From Heliocidaris erythrogramma (taxonomy: Eukaryota > Echinodermata > Echinoidea > Camarodonta > Echinometridae), in the NCBI GenBank assembly GCA_025617745.1, contig CM046853.1:34976625-35040624 (forward strand): a DNA stretch of 64,000 nt, in the 5' to 3' direction. The notes under the pieces were generated by a model. It saw only the letters and a list, made by a program, of their open reading frames with translations. It did no database searches and had not been told where the DNA came from. The position numbers and the translations under genes are program-made. Below, piece by piece: positions 54,131 to 64,000 of the stretch (its first letter is position 1; each line of letters starts with the position of its first letter).

Positions 54131-56838
54131 GTAATTGATCAGTCCCACTCATAAATTTTCCTGTAGTAGGGTGATCATGGTTTTCAGTAATTCACTCCTC
54201 TGGCTCTACATCAGCAAGCAATGGTCATATTGACCATTAGCACTCCCGGGTACATTTCTGTAAAATAGTTGGTATTTTCTGTCGCATGTACTAAAGGTAT
54301 GGGGGGGGGGGGGAAATAAGATAAATATTTTAAATACTTGCTTTCAAATTCAGCCCTTAAAAATCTCACTCCTACCTCAAATGGCCGTTAGGAAGAACTT
54401 TTGATATTTACAGCAAAATCCAAAGTCAAAATCTTGTCCAAAACCGGAGAAATCCCCGCCGATTTGTTTCGCGATCGCGTGTTGTTTACAAACTGCCGAT
54501 GTCTTAGACTAAAATCGGCCAATATAATTTTTGTCCACGAAGAAACTCGGGATCGCAAGGGCACATCGATCTTTACGATCGCGCACACAGAAAATCGGAA
54601 CTTTTCCGTGTACGCCATAGGGACCGAATTTTTGAGGACAAAACTCTTTTGGGGAGATGTCAGCGCCCGCGGCGACCAGGAAATGTACACAATGACTCCG
54701 ATAGCTCGTTTCGCGAGAATCAACAGTAAATTGCGGATTTCATTTTTGTAAATATCTTTTCCAACATTGGTGAGTTGAATTTATTGTATTTCTTGGATAT
54801 TTTGGGGTCGGTTTTTGAAAATTAAATGCCGATTTTGAGTGAATATTGGTGACTTTTGTGCAGTGGTGTTTTAAAAAGATGAGGTGTATGACTGCCTACA
54901 TTATACACACGAAGTATAGGAATGTACCTATGAGTGACCATTAGAATCATATACATGTGTGTATACTGGGTATTGGGGATACAGATGTAATTTTGTTTGA
55001 AATTGATGTTTTTGTGGGCAAACTGATACTTAAAGGGAAATCCAACATTAATTGCAAGTTGCTCTGAAAGAAAGAGGAAAAATCAGAGAAGCAGATTGGT
55101 AAAAGTTTGAACGAAATCGGACAAGCAATAAGAAAGTTATGAATTTTTGAAAGTTGTAATCACTATATCTATGGGGATTTCAAATTGGCTCAATAGGAAA
55201 TGTCCCAGTGATCACTCATAGGTACATTCCTATACTTCGTGTGTATGTAGGCAGTCATACACCTCATCTTTTTAAAACACCACTGCACAAAAGTCACCAA
55301 TATTCACTCAAAATCGGCATTTAATTTTCAAAAACCGACCCCAAAATATCCAAGAAATACAATAAATTCAACTCACCAATGTTGGAAAAGATATTTACAA
55401 AAATGAAATCCGCAATTTACTGTTGATTCTCGCGAAACGAGCTATCGGAGTCATTGTGTACATTTCCTGGTCGCCGCGGGCGCTGACATCTCCCCAAAAG
55501 AGTTTTGTCCTCAAAAATTCGGTCCCTATGGCGTACACGGAAAAGTTCCGATTTTCTGTGTGCGCGATCGTAAAGATCGATGTGCCCTTGCGATCCCGAG
55601 TTTCTTCGTGGACAAAAATTATATTGGCCGATTTTAGTCTAAGACATCGGCAGTTTGTAAACAACACGCGATCGCGAAACAAATCGGCGGGGATTTCTCC
55701 GGTTTTGGACAAGATTTTGACTTTGGATTTTGCTGTAAATATCAAAAGTTCTTCCTAACGGCCATTTGAGGTAGGAGTGAGATTTTTAAGGGCTGAATTT
55801 GAAAGCAAGTATTTAAAATATTTATCTTATTTTCCCCCCCATACCTTTAGTACATGCGACAGAAAATACCAACTATTTTACAGAAATGTACCCGGGAGTG
55901 CCAGTGATGAAGTTGTGGACAACTCCCCCATTTGCTCCAACACACAAAATGACTAAAATGTCATTTTTTTCCAAATGTATTACTCAGTAAGACTTTTTTC
56001 TTTAATGAGGACCTATAACAATTATGCTATCTGCAATATATTTCGAGTACTGCCCCGAGGGTAAATGCGCTTCAGAGAAAACCGCAAATTAATGATATTT
56101 TTGTGTACGACAAACGGGAGAGTTGTCCACAAGAATGTCACAATCGACTCACCAAATTGCCAATTTGAGATTCGCATAGATGTAGTGATCTCATTTTTCA
56201 AACATCCATAACTTTCTTATTCCTTGTCCGATTTCTTTCAAACTTTGACCATCCTGTTTTTCTTATTTTTCTGCTTTCAGACAAATCAACTTATTACCAA
56301 GGTTGGATTGCCCTTTAAGTATCATTCTTTAGATTTTAAGTTATCAGTTCGTTAAGATACAAAATGTAGAAAGTTATAAAAACTTACATTTACAGCCCTC
56401 TTTTTGGTACTTGTTACCCACACCTCCATACGGATGACGACTGCTCTCAATAATGTTGCGCACTAGTGAGGCCGCTCTACATGGTTACGCACCGTAGATA
56501 CGTACGCAGAATGTTACACACACAAGCTATTCTACGAAGACCTGGAAGGGCCAAACTGACGACGTAAAAAAATAAAAAATATTACGTACGTACGTAGTAA
56601 TTATTACGTACGTACGTAATATTTTTTATTTTTTTACGTCGTCAGTTTGGCCCTTTCAGGTGTTCGTAGGAGATCGACGAACCCATCGCGCCGGTACTAC
56701 TACGAGCGCTGAGGGCTCCCTTCATCATAATCGTGAAAAATACAAACTGGATGCTGACGGGACAGTCTCGATAGCAGTTATCGACAAAAAGGACCCAAAA
56801 TTTCAGGAAACCCTCTTCAAAGGTCACAAAACAACCTG
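54043..56838 (+). CDS. Unrecognised gene, first two coding exons
   Basis: Exon 1, 54043-54130, starts ATG (MSFDEGHVNQAEFPEAAAAV ... REEYSA) and ends with donor GTAATT one base into a codon. Exon 2, 56670-56838, continues in phase (GDRRTHRAGTTTSAEGS ... KYKLDADGTVSIAVIDKKD ... GHKTTW) to donor GTAAGT inside the Trp codon. The acceptor at 56669 (TTCGTAG) is chosen by phase. An alternative TTTCAG at 56657 would add VFVG but does not join exon 1 in frame. No further exon was found before the right edge. The peptide is hydrophilic with no signal peptide, and LDADGTVSI only superficially resembles an EF-hand. Family unknown. Coding character is inferred from splice-site quality and an amino-acid composition unlike the surroundings. 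Confidence 0.55.
54241..54936 (+). mobile_element. hAT-like element, copy 1
   Basis: 8-bp target duplication ACCATTAG (54233-54240, 54937-54944). Ends CACTCCCGGGTACATT and, inverted, CACTCATAGGTACATT. CpG-rich core (about 54415-54749) with an open frame of about 116 codons that lacks an ATG. The core is bounded by TTTACAG and GTAAAT, so it looks like an exon. No transposase. Lies in intron 1 of the 54043 gene. Confidence 0.85.
55030..56318. mobile_element. Family A long-TIR MITE with nested hAT-like copy
   Basis: TTAAAGGGAAATCCAACATT at the left and AAGGTTGGATTGCCCTTTAA at the right. Interrupted cleanly by 55213-55900 and its target duplication. Confidence 0.82.
55213..55900 (-). mobile_element. 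hAT-like element, copy 2 (inverted)
   Basis: Nearly identical to 54241-54936 in opposite orientation, with its own 8-bp target duplication CCAGTGAT (55205-55212, 55901-55908). Differs by the G-run length and a 2-bp indel. It is nested in a family A MITE. The core open frame is preserved identically. Confidence 0.88.
56532..56669. repeat. 138-bp near-perfect palindrome at the exon 2 acceptor
   Basis: Arms of about 65 bp centred at 56600/56601: CTACGAAGACCTGGAAGGGC ... TACGTACGTACGTA and its inverse, with only two or three mismatches. The right arm ends in TTCGTAG, the acceptor used by exon 2. Confidence 0.9.
56670..56838 (+). CDS. Unrecognised gene, coding exon 2
   Basis: 169 bp, 55 full codons. 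The acceptor AG is the last base pair of the 56532-56669 palindrome. Strong donor CCTG|GTAAGT. Confidence 0.6.
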
Positions 56839-57115
56839 GTAAGTTTTAATCATCTATTATTCAATATAATTCTTTGGATGTAAGTAAACTGCAATATATG
56901 ATATTCAATTAAATATAGCCAAAAATGCACAGTGATGCAGTTTAGGTATGGGATGTGTGTTGGCTGCGTTACTACACAGTCGGCAATGGCGTGTACCTAT
57001 GAGTGCTCTGGCTCTGCAATCAAGACAAAGCTGTGAAGCAAACATCACATGAAAAATTTATTCTCTGCTTAGTCTTATGTTTGAAATAATTTATAGGAAA
57101 TGCTTAGATTCTTCT

Positions 57116-57420
57116 ATGTAAAATGAGTGAAAATTTCATGTGAACTGAGCTGAAATGAGTAAAAACGACACGACATGAAATGAGTGAAAATATGACGTGA
57201 ATTGATAAATATGAATTGAGTGAGAATACGAAAATTAAAATGAGTCAAATGTGATGTGAAATGGGTGAAATTGATGTGAAAGGTTGTGATATGAGAGAAA
57301 ATATGGCATGAAATGAATTAAATCATGATGAGATATAATTAAGTGATAACGGTGTGAAATGAATGAAAATATAGTGTGAAATGAGTGAGAAAAAAACCCT
57401 GAGAATATGATGCGAAATGG
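57116..57420. repeat. Degenerate tandem repeat GTGAAATGAGTGAAAAT
   Basis: At least twelve variants of a 17-25 bp unit such as GTGAAATGAGTGAAAATAT. Confidence 0.8.
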
Positions 57421-57619
57421 TCCACAGGTCTCTTCCCTGGAAGATAAGGATAAAGAATTTGCTAGTTAATAGTTGTATCGGAAAGGATGATGATTTACGG
57501 ACCCAAGTAACACTGGTTGCCGTTTTTTCATTTCATTGGTCAACTTGAAAAATAATGCTCTATGTACTTACCAAGCCTTTTTACTTTAATTCACTTTTTT
57601 GGTCACACTTCTGTTTGTT

Positions 57620-57867
57620 GGTCTGATACTGGCTGTATGAGCTCCTTGGCTTATTAATCTGGTACTGGCCTACGGAGCTGTATATGGGATCCATATACTG
57701 TGTGTGGAGGCAGATATCAACCCCCCAAAATAGATCTAAATATCACCATTTCTCACATGCATACAACCCACCCTCGGAGTTTGCTACAGGGGTTACCTTC
57801 CACGTACTGCTCCGTAGGCCAGTACTAGATTGATAAGCCAAGGAGCTCGTACAGCTAGTCTAATACA
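57620..57867. repeat. Fold-back repeat, about 55-bp arms
   Basis: GGCTGTATGAGCTCCTTGGC ... TACTGGCCTACGGAGC at the left is inverted at the right as GCTCCGTAGGCCAGTA ... GCCAAGGAGCTCGTACAGC. Loop about 125 bp. Confidence 0.85.
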
Positions 57868-58337
57868 CTCACACTTATGCAATGTTATTGGAGATAACCT
57901 CTCACTTTGTACCTTCATACTGTGAGGAATTGCCTCCCATAGCAAGTGCGTGATCTCTAGTACATATGTGTGCTGGTAAGGAACAAGATCGCCAGCCAAA
58001 AACAGTCTGAAAATTCACTTTATCAAGATGATAACGATTCTGTTGAAGAATCTGGCATGAAATTAGATATTCTATCATACTAAAATGTAGAAGGAAGTAG
58101 TTTCTCCAAATTTTGCTTATTATATTGGTGTTTTTGCTTCTTCAACTTAGAGGTCGTGACCGTCGCTGAAATTCACACAGTCCCACGTGGTGATATGTCA
58201 ACAAAACACTGAAAACAAATGTCAAACACAATAAATCAAAATGGTCTTTAAAAAGATTAGATCCATGTGATGTGTCTTTTCCATGTTATTGTGATTTCAG
58301 TGTAGAATATTTTGGGTGACATATAGTCTACTATGGT

Positions 58338-58981
58338 TAAAGGGAAATTAACCTCAGCGTATGAATTAGCTTATTTTGAATGGTGTAGTATATGCCTCTT
58401 ATTTGATACATGCAATTTCATGTAAAAACACAGGATATAGATATAAATCACTATTTTCCAGCCAAGTTATTGTCTGCTAGCAATAATAAGGGGGCTGCCA
58501 TTACTTTATGTGTACACGAAAATATTTTTCATCCCAAGTAATATTTCCTTCATCGTTAACTTGTAATTGATTTTTAGAGGACAAATATATATTAGATATA
58601 GTCACATATTCTGAAATGTAAGTTTAGTTTTATATATTTTTTAAAAGGTCTTAATTTGTTCATAAAAATATACTTTCTGTACGTGGAGACGGAGAATTGA
58701 CGTCAAGGACGGAGACAATCGTAACAATACCAAAACAAAGCGAGGAATCTGCATTACAGGATGGCTATTAGAACTCATGGGTCGTCAATTATCTAGGCCC
58801 ATGGCCAATAACAATCGTAATAAAATCAGAACAAAGCGACGTATCTGTTGTAAAGGTAGGCTATTATCAATGCATATGGTACCTAATGATCCGTGTCATG
58901 CACAAAATGGCAGCCTCCATGGAAAGACGTAGCAGACAATACCGCATCTAGAATATCATGTGGGGTTAATTGTCCTTTAAT
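58338..58981. mobile_element. TIR MITE, 640 bp
   Basis: TTAAAGGGAAATTAACCTCA at the left; GGGGTTAATTGTCCTTTAA at the right. Contains a diverged internal direct repeat (58712-58766 versus 58814-58866, CAATCGTAA ... AAAGCGA). Confidence 0.68.
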
Positions 58982-59341
58982 GATTTAGCGTATGATCTGC
59001 TGTCCACATCTTATCACATATTTGAATCAAGTTAGTAATATTTTGACAACATAGATCTACTTACATGTACCGGTAAGTGAAATAATCCAGTGGTTGCCTA
59101 CTCTTACATGGACAAGGTGAATTGGGATGGGTCTCTTATAAAGGGCCTTATTCCTTTTTGGCTTCTACATGCAGTATGTACCTAGCTCTACTTCAGAAAA
59201 GTTTCTATCTTGACCTTTTTAGCGTTTATTTATTATAATTTTGCAATATCTGGGTTTTTTGTGCTGTCAAGTGAAATAAATAACATGAATGGATGAGGAG
59301 AAGGAGTAGAAGAAGAAGGAGAAGGAGTAGGAGGAGAGGTA

Positions 59342-59470
59342 GAAGGAGAAGGAAAAGGAAAAGGAGAAGGAGAAGGAAAAGGAAAAGGAGAAGGAAAAGG
59401 AAAAGGAGAAGGAAAAGGAGAAGGAGAAGGAAAAGGAAAAGGAGAAGGAAAAGGAAAAGGAGAAGAAGAA
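59342..59470. repeat. Pure homopurine GAAGGA/GGAAAA tract
   Basis: About 129 bases of only A and G on the plus strand in a GGAAAA/GGAGAA repeat, preceded by an imperfect AGGAGTAGAAG stretch from 59297. The arginine/lysine- or serine/phenylalanine-rich frames are artefacts of the repeat. Confidence 0.95.
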
Positions 59471-59519
59471 CAAGTGCTATAAGGGGTTACATGTGTCTTT
59501 ATTCTTTATGAGTGTTGAG

Positions 59520-61640
59520 TTTTCATTCAATTCTCTAACTCAGTTAGAATGATATACTGGACCATGTACTGTTCGCTGATATGTTTCTAAATTATGCTGG
59601 GACTCTTCCCTTTTGATACTGCAGTCCAAGTTTTGAAGATAGATTAAACTTCAGACTCATCAAATATGTTATGGTTAAATTTGATTGTGGTAAAAAATGT
59701 GACTTAATGTATTCTTTTTTTAAAAATTCACTCAACATGAGAATCTGCTTGTGAACACTGTAACACCTACTGTGCCACTGTGCCATAATTTGGCTCAGAG
59801 TCTACACACAAATCCCATAGAAGAATATTTATGTGGCAGATAAAGAGTTAAACTTCAGTTTGTTTTCCATACATGTACCATATTTCAGAGTCAGAATTAT
59901 AGGTATGGCATCATTTAATTGTTGTGAGGCTCATAAAATGTCACTCTCTGTATCATGGGATACCATTGTTGACATGATTATTAGCTTTAAAATCATGTAC
60001 ACGTACAATCGCCATGAGTGGATACATACCAAAGATTTCCAATAATATTGGAAATAGTCATTCCTGAGGAATTTGATATCTCCCACATTTGATGTGTGTC
60101 GAGCCAATTACAATATTTATTACTAACTTAATACTGGAGATTTATTTACATACATGTATACATGTATGTACACGGTACCAGTAAAATAATCAGAATGGTA
60201 TCATCTATGTACTTCATTGACATTTCACTAACTTCCTTGTATTGAAACTACCTTGTCTTGCATATTAGATGAATCCAATTTTAATTTTGGAGGTGCTTCC
60301 TCCTTGTGATAGACTTTTCAATATGTATGTTGGGTGTTAAATGTCAATATTTTTTTAAAATTTTATTCACTGGTGTCATTTACGAGAAAAGGTAGAATGA
60401 ATTGAAAGAATCACAACATGTAATTTTTCAAATTATTGTTACAATAACATTATTGGTTTTGATACATGTACATTGGCAGCTGATGTTATGTTATTGAAAG
60501 AAGGTCAATAACATCAGCTGCCAATGTACATGTATCACACCAATATTCTGAATTATAAATTCTGAGATAGCAACAAAATTATAATAATTCATGGGTAACC
60601 ATTAAACATTTAATAGCTTTTTTTTTTGCACACTGACTCAGACAGCTTTTAGAGAAAGTACTTCCCGATACTGTAAATAGATGAAATAGTCATTTGCATT
60701 TGGCATTCTGTCTATTAAAGACACTTACATGTATTATATTTTTTGAAAATTGTAGATTAATCTAAACTTTTGATGTTAGCAGTCTATTTTTTAGGTAGAC
60801 AAACCAGAGATTTACAGTGTTAGGATTTAATCTGTACCGGTATTCAGCATTACCATATAGACTGTTAAACACAACTTTGTTTTAATCAGTAAAGCAATGT
60901 TGTTTTTATCAGTATTTTATATGGCGCCCTCATGCTGTAGAACTATACTATACCCTATTTTGTAATGAATATCGACATTCCATGGATGTTAAGTCCCATA
61001 TGCTGTCATGGTGAGGTTTGTAATGCTTCAGCTGCTTCAGCAGTCTAAAATTTATACTAAAGAAAGCAAAAGATTTTATTGCCAAAGAAATGAAACTGCA
61101 GTTGGAGCATGACATGAAAGTTAATGAGGAAATGTGGCTGCTCACAGGCTACATGTACATGTATGCACAGTGCCGGTTCATTGTAAAACTTGTTTCACAT
61201 GCTCGTGAAACAATGAACAGTATACGCGCAGTAACAATTTACTTCACAATTGCTTGGCCCAGATTACATACCTGTATGAATAACCTGAAATCTGAAGGAC
61301 TGACAGGCAAACAGACGTGTTTGTCATTGCTACAACATAGGCAGTGTACATGATATAGGTAATAATAATATTGGCTGGCACTGCTTTCCGTCAGTATCGA
61401 AAATATTGCCCATAAAAGAACCATATTGCCCTCGTCTTCGCCTCGGGGCAATATATTTTGATATCCCCCTCAATTCCAGTCAATATTATATAAATATTGT
61501 GAAAGTGAAAGGTACTTATGCGGTGAGCTGTCAGAGGCATTACTATACATGTGTAGAACATGTACATGTACCTGTAACAAAGCCAAGTGGCATTGCTTAT
61601 ACACGAACATGTAAGTTAATGAATGGATGATAAGGAATAA
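59520..61640. other. No gene seen
   Basis: AT-rich interval apart from the 60460-60537 hairpin and TACATGTACATGTA runs. Short frames lack splice sites and conserved blocks. Confidence 0.5.
60460..60537. repeat. Short hairpin, 30-bp perfect arms
   Basis: The arm at 60460-60489 (TGATACATGTACATTGGCAG ...) is the exact inverse of 60508-60537. The inner GTTATTGA/TCAATAAC also pairs, leaving a loop of about 7 nt. Confidence 0.92.
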
Positions 61641-61662
61641 GTTACTCATGAATGAACAATGA

Positions 61663-62640
61663 ATGATTATTTCTCCTAGACTTCGACATTATTTATCCGA
61701 TCATGTTCATTTGTTAGTCGGTGATGCTGTAGTTGAACCTTCTGAATTGGTCAGAACTCTTGGTGTTGAACTTGACTCTGCTTTAACTATGTCTCAACAG
61801 GTTACTTCACTTTGTAAGTCATTGAATTTTCATTTGTATAACATATCTAGGGTTAGGGGGATATAGACTAACGAGGCATGCCATCATGCTATTCGTTCTC
61901 TTGTTTTAAGCCGTCTCGATAATGCTAATTCTCTCTTGCTTAATTCGAGTGGTGTCCTCGATTCACGAAGGCCATCCAAACACCTCTGTCCCTCATTGCT
62001 GATCTTAGTTCTTCAGGCTCAAGACCGGTATCCCTCTTCAGAGTATCAAGGTATGATACAGTTGGTCTTCCTGGCTTCCTTTTTCCACGGTTTGGTGTCC
62101 AGTGTAACAGCTGCGAAACACACTCTTGGCCAGCATACCTGAGTCTCCTCGTCCTGATCTTTTGGCTTATTTTAGGAAGATTCGCATACAGCTCTGCATT
62201 GGTCAAGTGTTGCCTCCAAGTGACATTTTCCACGACTCTCAGCATGCGAGTGTAGCAACCATCAAGTTCCTTGACAAGCTTAGGTGTATTCTCTCTTGAT
62301 CAACATTAATGTTACAGATATTAACAGACTACAACGAATTCAGAATCATGCTGCCCGTATGGTCTCAAATGCGAGGAAATATGATCATGTGTCTCCCTTG
62401 TTAAGACAACTTCATTGGTTGCCTGTCCCCAAGAGAATAATGTATAAAGTTGCAATGTTTGTTTATCAGTCCATTTATAATCTAGCCCCACACTACATTT
62501 CGAGTTTGTTTTGCCCCATCCAGCAAGCACGTTATTCATGACGCTCAAGGTCAGACCCTCTTCTTCTTCAAATCCCCCGCATCCAGCATTTCTCAGGGTT
62601 CCCGCTTCACACTGTTAGGATCTGAAGGCTCATCTTTTTG
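61663..62640 (+). pseudogene. LINE ORF2 C-terminal remnant (CR1/L2/Rex-like), interrupted
   Basis: The frame from 61663 (LLVGDAVVEPSELVRTLGVE, LCKSLNFHLYNISRVRGI) is the post-palm region of a non-LTR reverse transcriptase. It has a TAG at 61864-61866 and continues in the same frame (HHAIRSLVLSRLDNANSLL). From 62299 it resumes (TDINRLQRIQNHAARMVSNA ... LRQLHWLPVPKRIMYKV). The gap is the 61939-62287 insertion plus its target duplication, together 360 bp, so the frame is kept across it. Catalytic RT motifs are absent; the sequence degenerates after 62541. Confidence 0.85.
61939..62287 (-). mobile_element. Nested 5'-truncated LINE (RTE-like) 3' end
   Basis: The minus-strand frame (LTNAELYANLPKISQKIRTR, LRYAGQE, HWTPNRGKRKPGRPTVSYLD ... 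DTGLEPEELRSAM) matches the C-terminal tail common in RTE-type retrotransposons. Its stop codon at 61940-61942 lies almost at the insertion edge. Target duplication ATTCTCTCTTG at 61928-61938 and 62288-62298. Confidence 0.85.
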
Positions 62641-62649
62641 CATTTCTTT

Positions 62650-63355
62650 TTTGCTTTTTTTTCCGGGGGGGGGGGGGGGGGGGGGGGCGGAGGCGGAGGA
62701 GGGGGGGCGGAGGAGGGGTGCGGTCGTATTGAAGTAAGGTTTTTTGCATGTTTGGGTTAAGTATGAACAACTTTTCTCAGAATATCTGTCTCATTTTTTT
62801 TTTTTTTTTCAAAATTAAACTGCAATGCCCAGTTCACATATGACTCAAACACTAGCAAGAGCATGCTCCATTTGAAGGTTACTAACAACCCTCTTCCTTT
62901 CCGAGAGCTGGCAGATGTACTGGCAGTGTGTAGTTGTTGTATACAGACCCATTGGTGAAAATCAGATTATTTCTCTTCTTGCCCTGGTAGTGAGTAAACT
63001 TGCATTTAACATTTAAATGTCTAATACTACAGGAGTCGCTGTGTTATTACAAGTATTAAAATATCACACTCTCTGGCATCATGCAAAGCTGGCAAGCATG
63101 GTTTATTTAAAAGCTGCTAGTGCATGTATGGTCTGCATGCTAAGACTGTAAATGTCTGTCGCTATCTGGCTGTTTGATATTTAAAAACTACTCTCACAAG
63201 TCTCTTCTTCAGTCAGTCAGTCAGGGGAGGCGTTAGAGCCAAGGGGGAAAAAGTTTGTCAAAATTCTGTTCGCAACAAGTTGACTTCTGTTATTTTGTGA
63301 AAGGAATGTCTTTTGAAAGAAAAACTTATTTTTATTGAGATAGCTCCTGTGTGTG
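62650..63355. other. G-rich and T-rich low complexity, possible 5' flank
   Basis: Poly-G/GGCGGAGG at 62665-62716, then ordinary sequence with a CAGTCAGTCAGTCAGG run near 63211. May hold the promoter of the exon at 63363; no core element was recognised. Confidence 0.4.
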
Positions 63356-63362
63356 ATACCAG

Positions 63363-63399
63363 ATGGCTCCTAAAGCCAAGAAGACTTTGAAGAAAAAGG
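63363..63399 (+). CDS. Possible first coding exon, basic N-terminus
   Basis: ATG in CCAGATGGCTCC (good context), then APKAKKTLKKK and one extra base before donor GTAAGT. Only 12 codons, so function cannot be told. The Lys-rich start is typical of many nuclear or axonemal proteins. The gene would continue beyond the right edge, since no in-phase acceptor was found downstream. Confidence 0.4.
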
Positions 63400-64000
63400 G
63401 TAAGTTTGTTGAATGAGGAATCTTTATTTGAAAATGTTTTGTTATCTTTTGATCAAACCACGTTTCCAGATGATACAAGTTTTGGGGTGTCTAGTTATCA
63501 CCAAAATTAGCAAGCATTGTTCTAATTAATCACCAGTCAAAAATATTCTTTTTCTGGTTACAAATTTACAAATTGGTCTGTAATTGTTTTTTTTTAATGT
63601 AATGTATTGTTTTAATGATATAATCATATGTGGAAAGGGAATTTACTTTTAAATCATCTTTTTTTTTTGTGTACTATAGTGTATGAAATGTGACGAGGAA
63701 AATGATTTTCAAGTCTTTATGTTGGCCTATATTCAGTCCATAAGGCTATGGCCTTCCCAATATATTTCTATATTTTACACTTTGTATTGTGCCCTCTTGT
63801 TGCTTGCCATCCTCCGACATGATCTTGATGCGTTTAATTTTGTCATTTGCATGGCGTGGTTCATTTTGACTTACATGTAGACCAAACTGAGTAAAATCTA
63901 CATCTTAGTGTTTGTGACACTTCAGCAAATGTGCTTGAATAACACTAATAAGGCTACAAGATTTTCTATTTCTCAAGACCTGTGACATATATGTAAAGGG

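Noticed and set aside
54401..54751. 116-codon open frame in the hAT-like copies as a protein gene
   Set aside because: It lacks an ATG (opens at TTG after a TAG), no family match is apparent, and an overlapping frame of similar length exists on the other strand. Kept only as a captured-exon hypothesis.
59267..59511. Arg/Lys-rich and Ser/Phe-rich open frames
   Set aside because: Both are translations of the same purine repeat on opposite strands; no splice sites or start context.
63683..63880. 65-codon hydrophobic frame as exon 2 of the 63363 gene
   Set aside because: The upstream acceptor CTATAG gives an immediate in-frame stop in the required phase, and the sequence is AT-rich and resembles intron.

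Overview
The window is a piece of animal nuclear genome, AT-rich, with spliced genes, long introns and a very high density of mobile-element debris. The protein sequences (NOG1/GTPBP4, an HP1-type chromobox protein and a SKAP-family PH+SH3 adaptor) are deuterostome-like. The repeat style suggests an echinoderm, most likely a sea urchin: many ACATGTAC runs, long poly-G/C tracts, fold-back MITEs starting AAAGGGAAATCCAACC, and TIR elements filled with minisatellites that contain GACCTTTGACCTTGAG-type words. The species assignment is inference. Genes were found by reading conserved protein blocks and then fitting GT/AG splice sites and phase. All exon joins given for the three recognised genes keep the reading frame.

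Layout. (1) 2457-11302, minus strand: eight exons of the ribosome-biogenesis GTPase NOG1 (GTPBP4). The first 371 codons are present and the C-terminal part lies off the left edge. Its introns hold a large TIR transposon (71-1967), a 4-unit tandem array, a recent 314-bp tandem duplication and several MITEs. (2) 11.3-19.7 kb: gene-free between divergent genes, with fold-back elements, G/C homopolymer tracts and a tandem block of 3'-splice-site-like sequence. (3) 19689-25652, plus strand: four coding exons of an HP1/CBX protein of 213 aa (chromodomain, basic hinge, chromoshadow domain). Its intron 1 carries a TIR element with seven perfect DR1 nuclear-receptor-type sites; intron 3 carries a fold-back tRNA-like element. 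(4) 25.7-33.0 kb: 3' flank and repeats between convergent genes. (5) 33056-48476, minus strand: seven coding exons of a SKAP (src kinase-associated phosphoprotein) homologue, 480 aa. (6) 48.5-54.0 kb: repeats, including a LINE remnant split by a second fold-back tRNA-like element. (7) 54043-56838, plus strand: the first two exons of an unrecognised gene. Its intron 1 holds two nearly identical hAT-like elements in opposite orientation, and a 138-bp palindrome abuts the exon 2 acceptor. (8) 57-64 kb: fold-backs, a homopurine tract, a LINE remnant interrupted by a second LINE with a clean 11-bp target duplication, and a possible first coding exon at 63363.

The three recognised genes act separately: nucleolar 60S assembly, heterochromatin binding and Src-family signalling. 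Nothing indicates a shared pathway or cluster. The most unusual material is in the repeats: two independent inverted-dimer tRNA-like retroposons with 63-bp LTR-like modules, TIR elements that spread DR1 and CRE-type motifs, and transposon or palindrome ends that coincide with functional splice sites.
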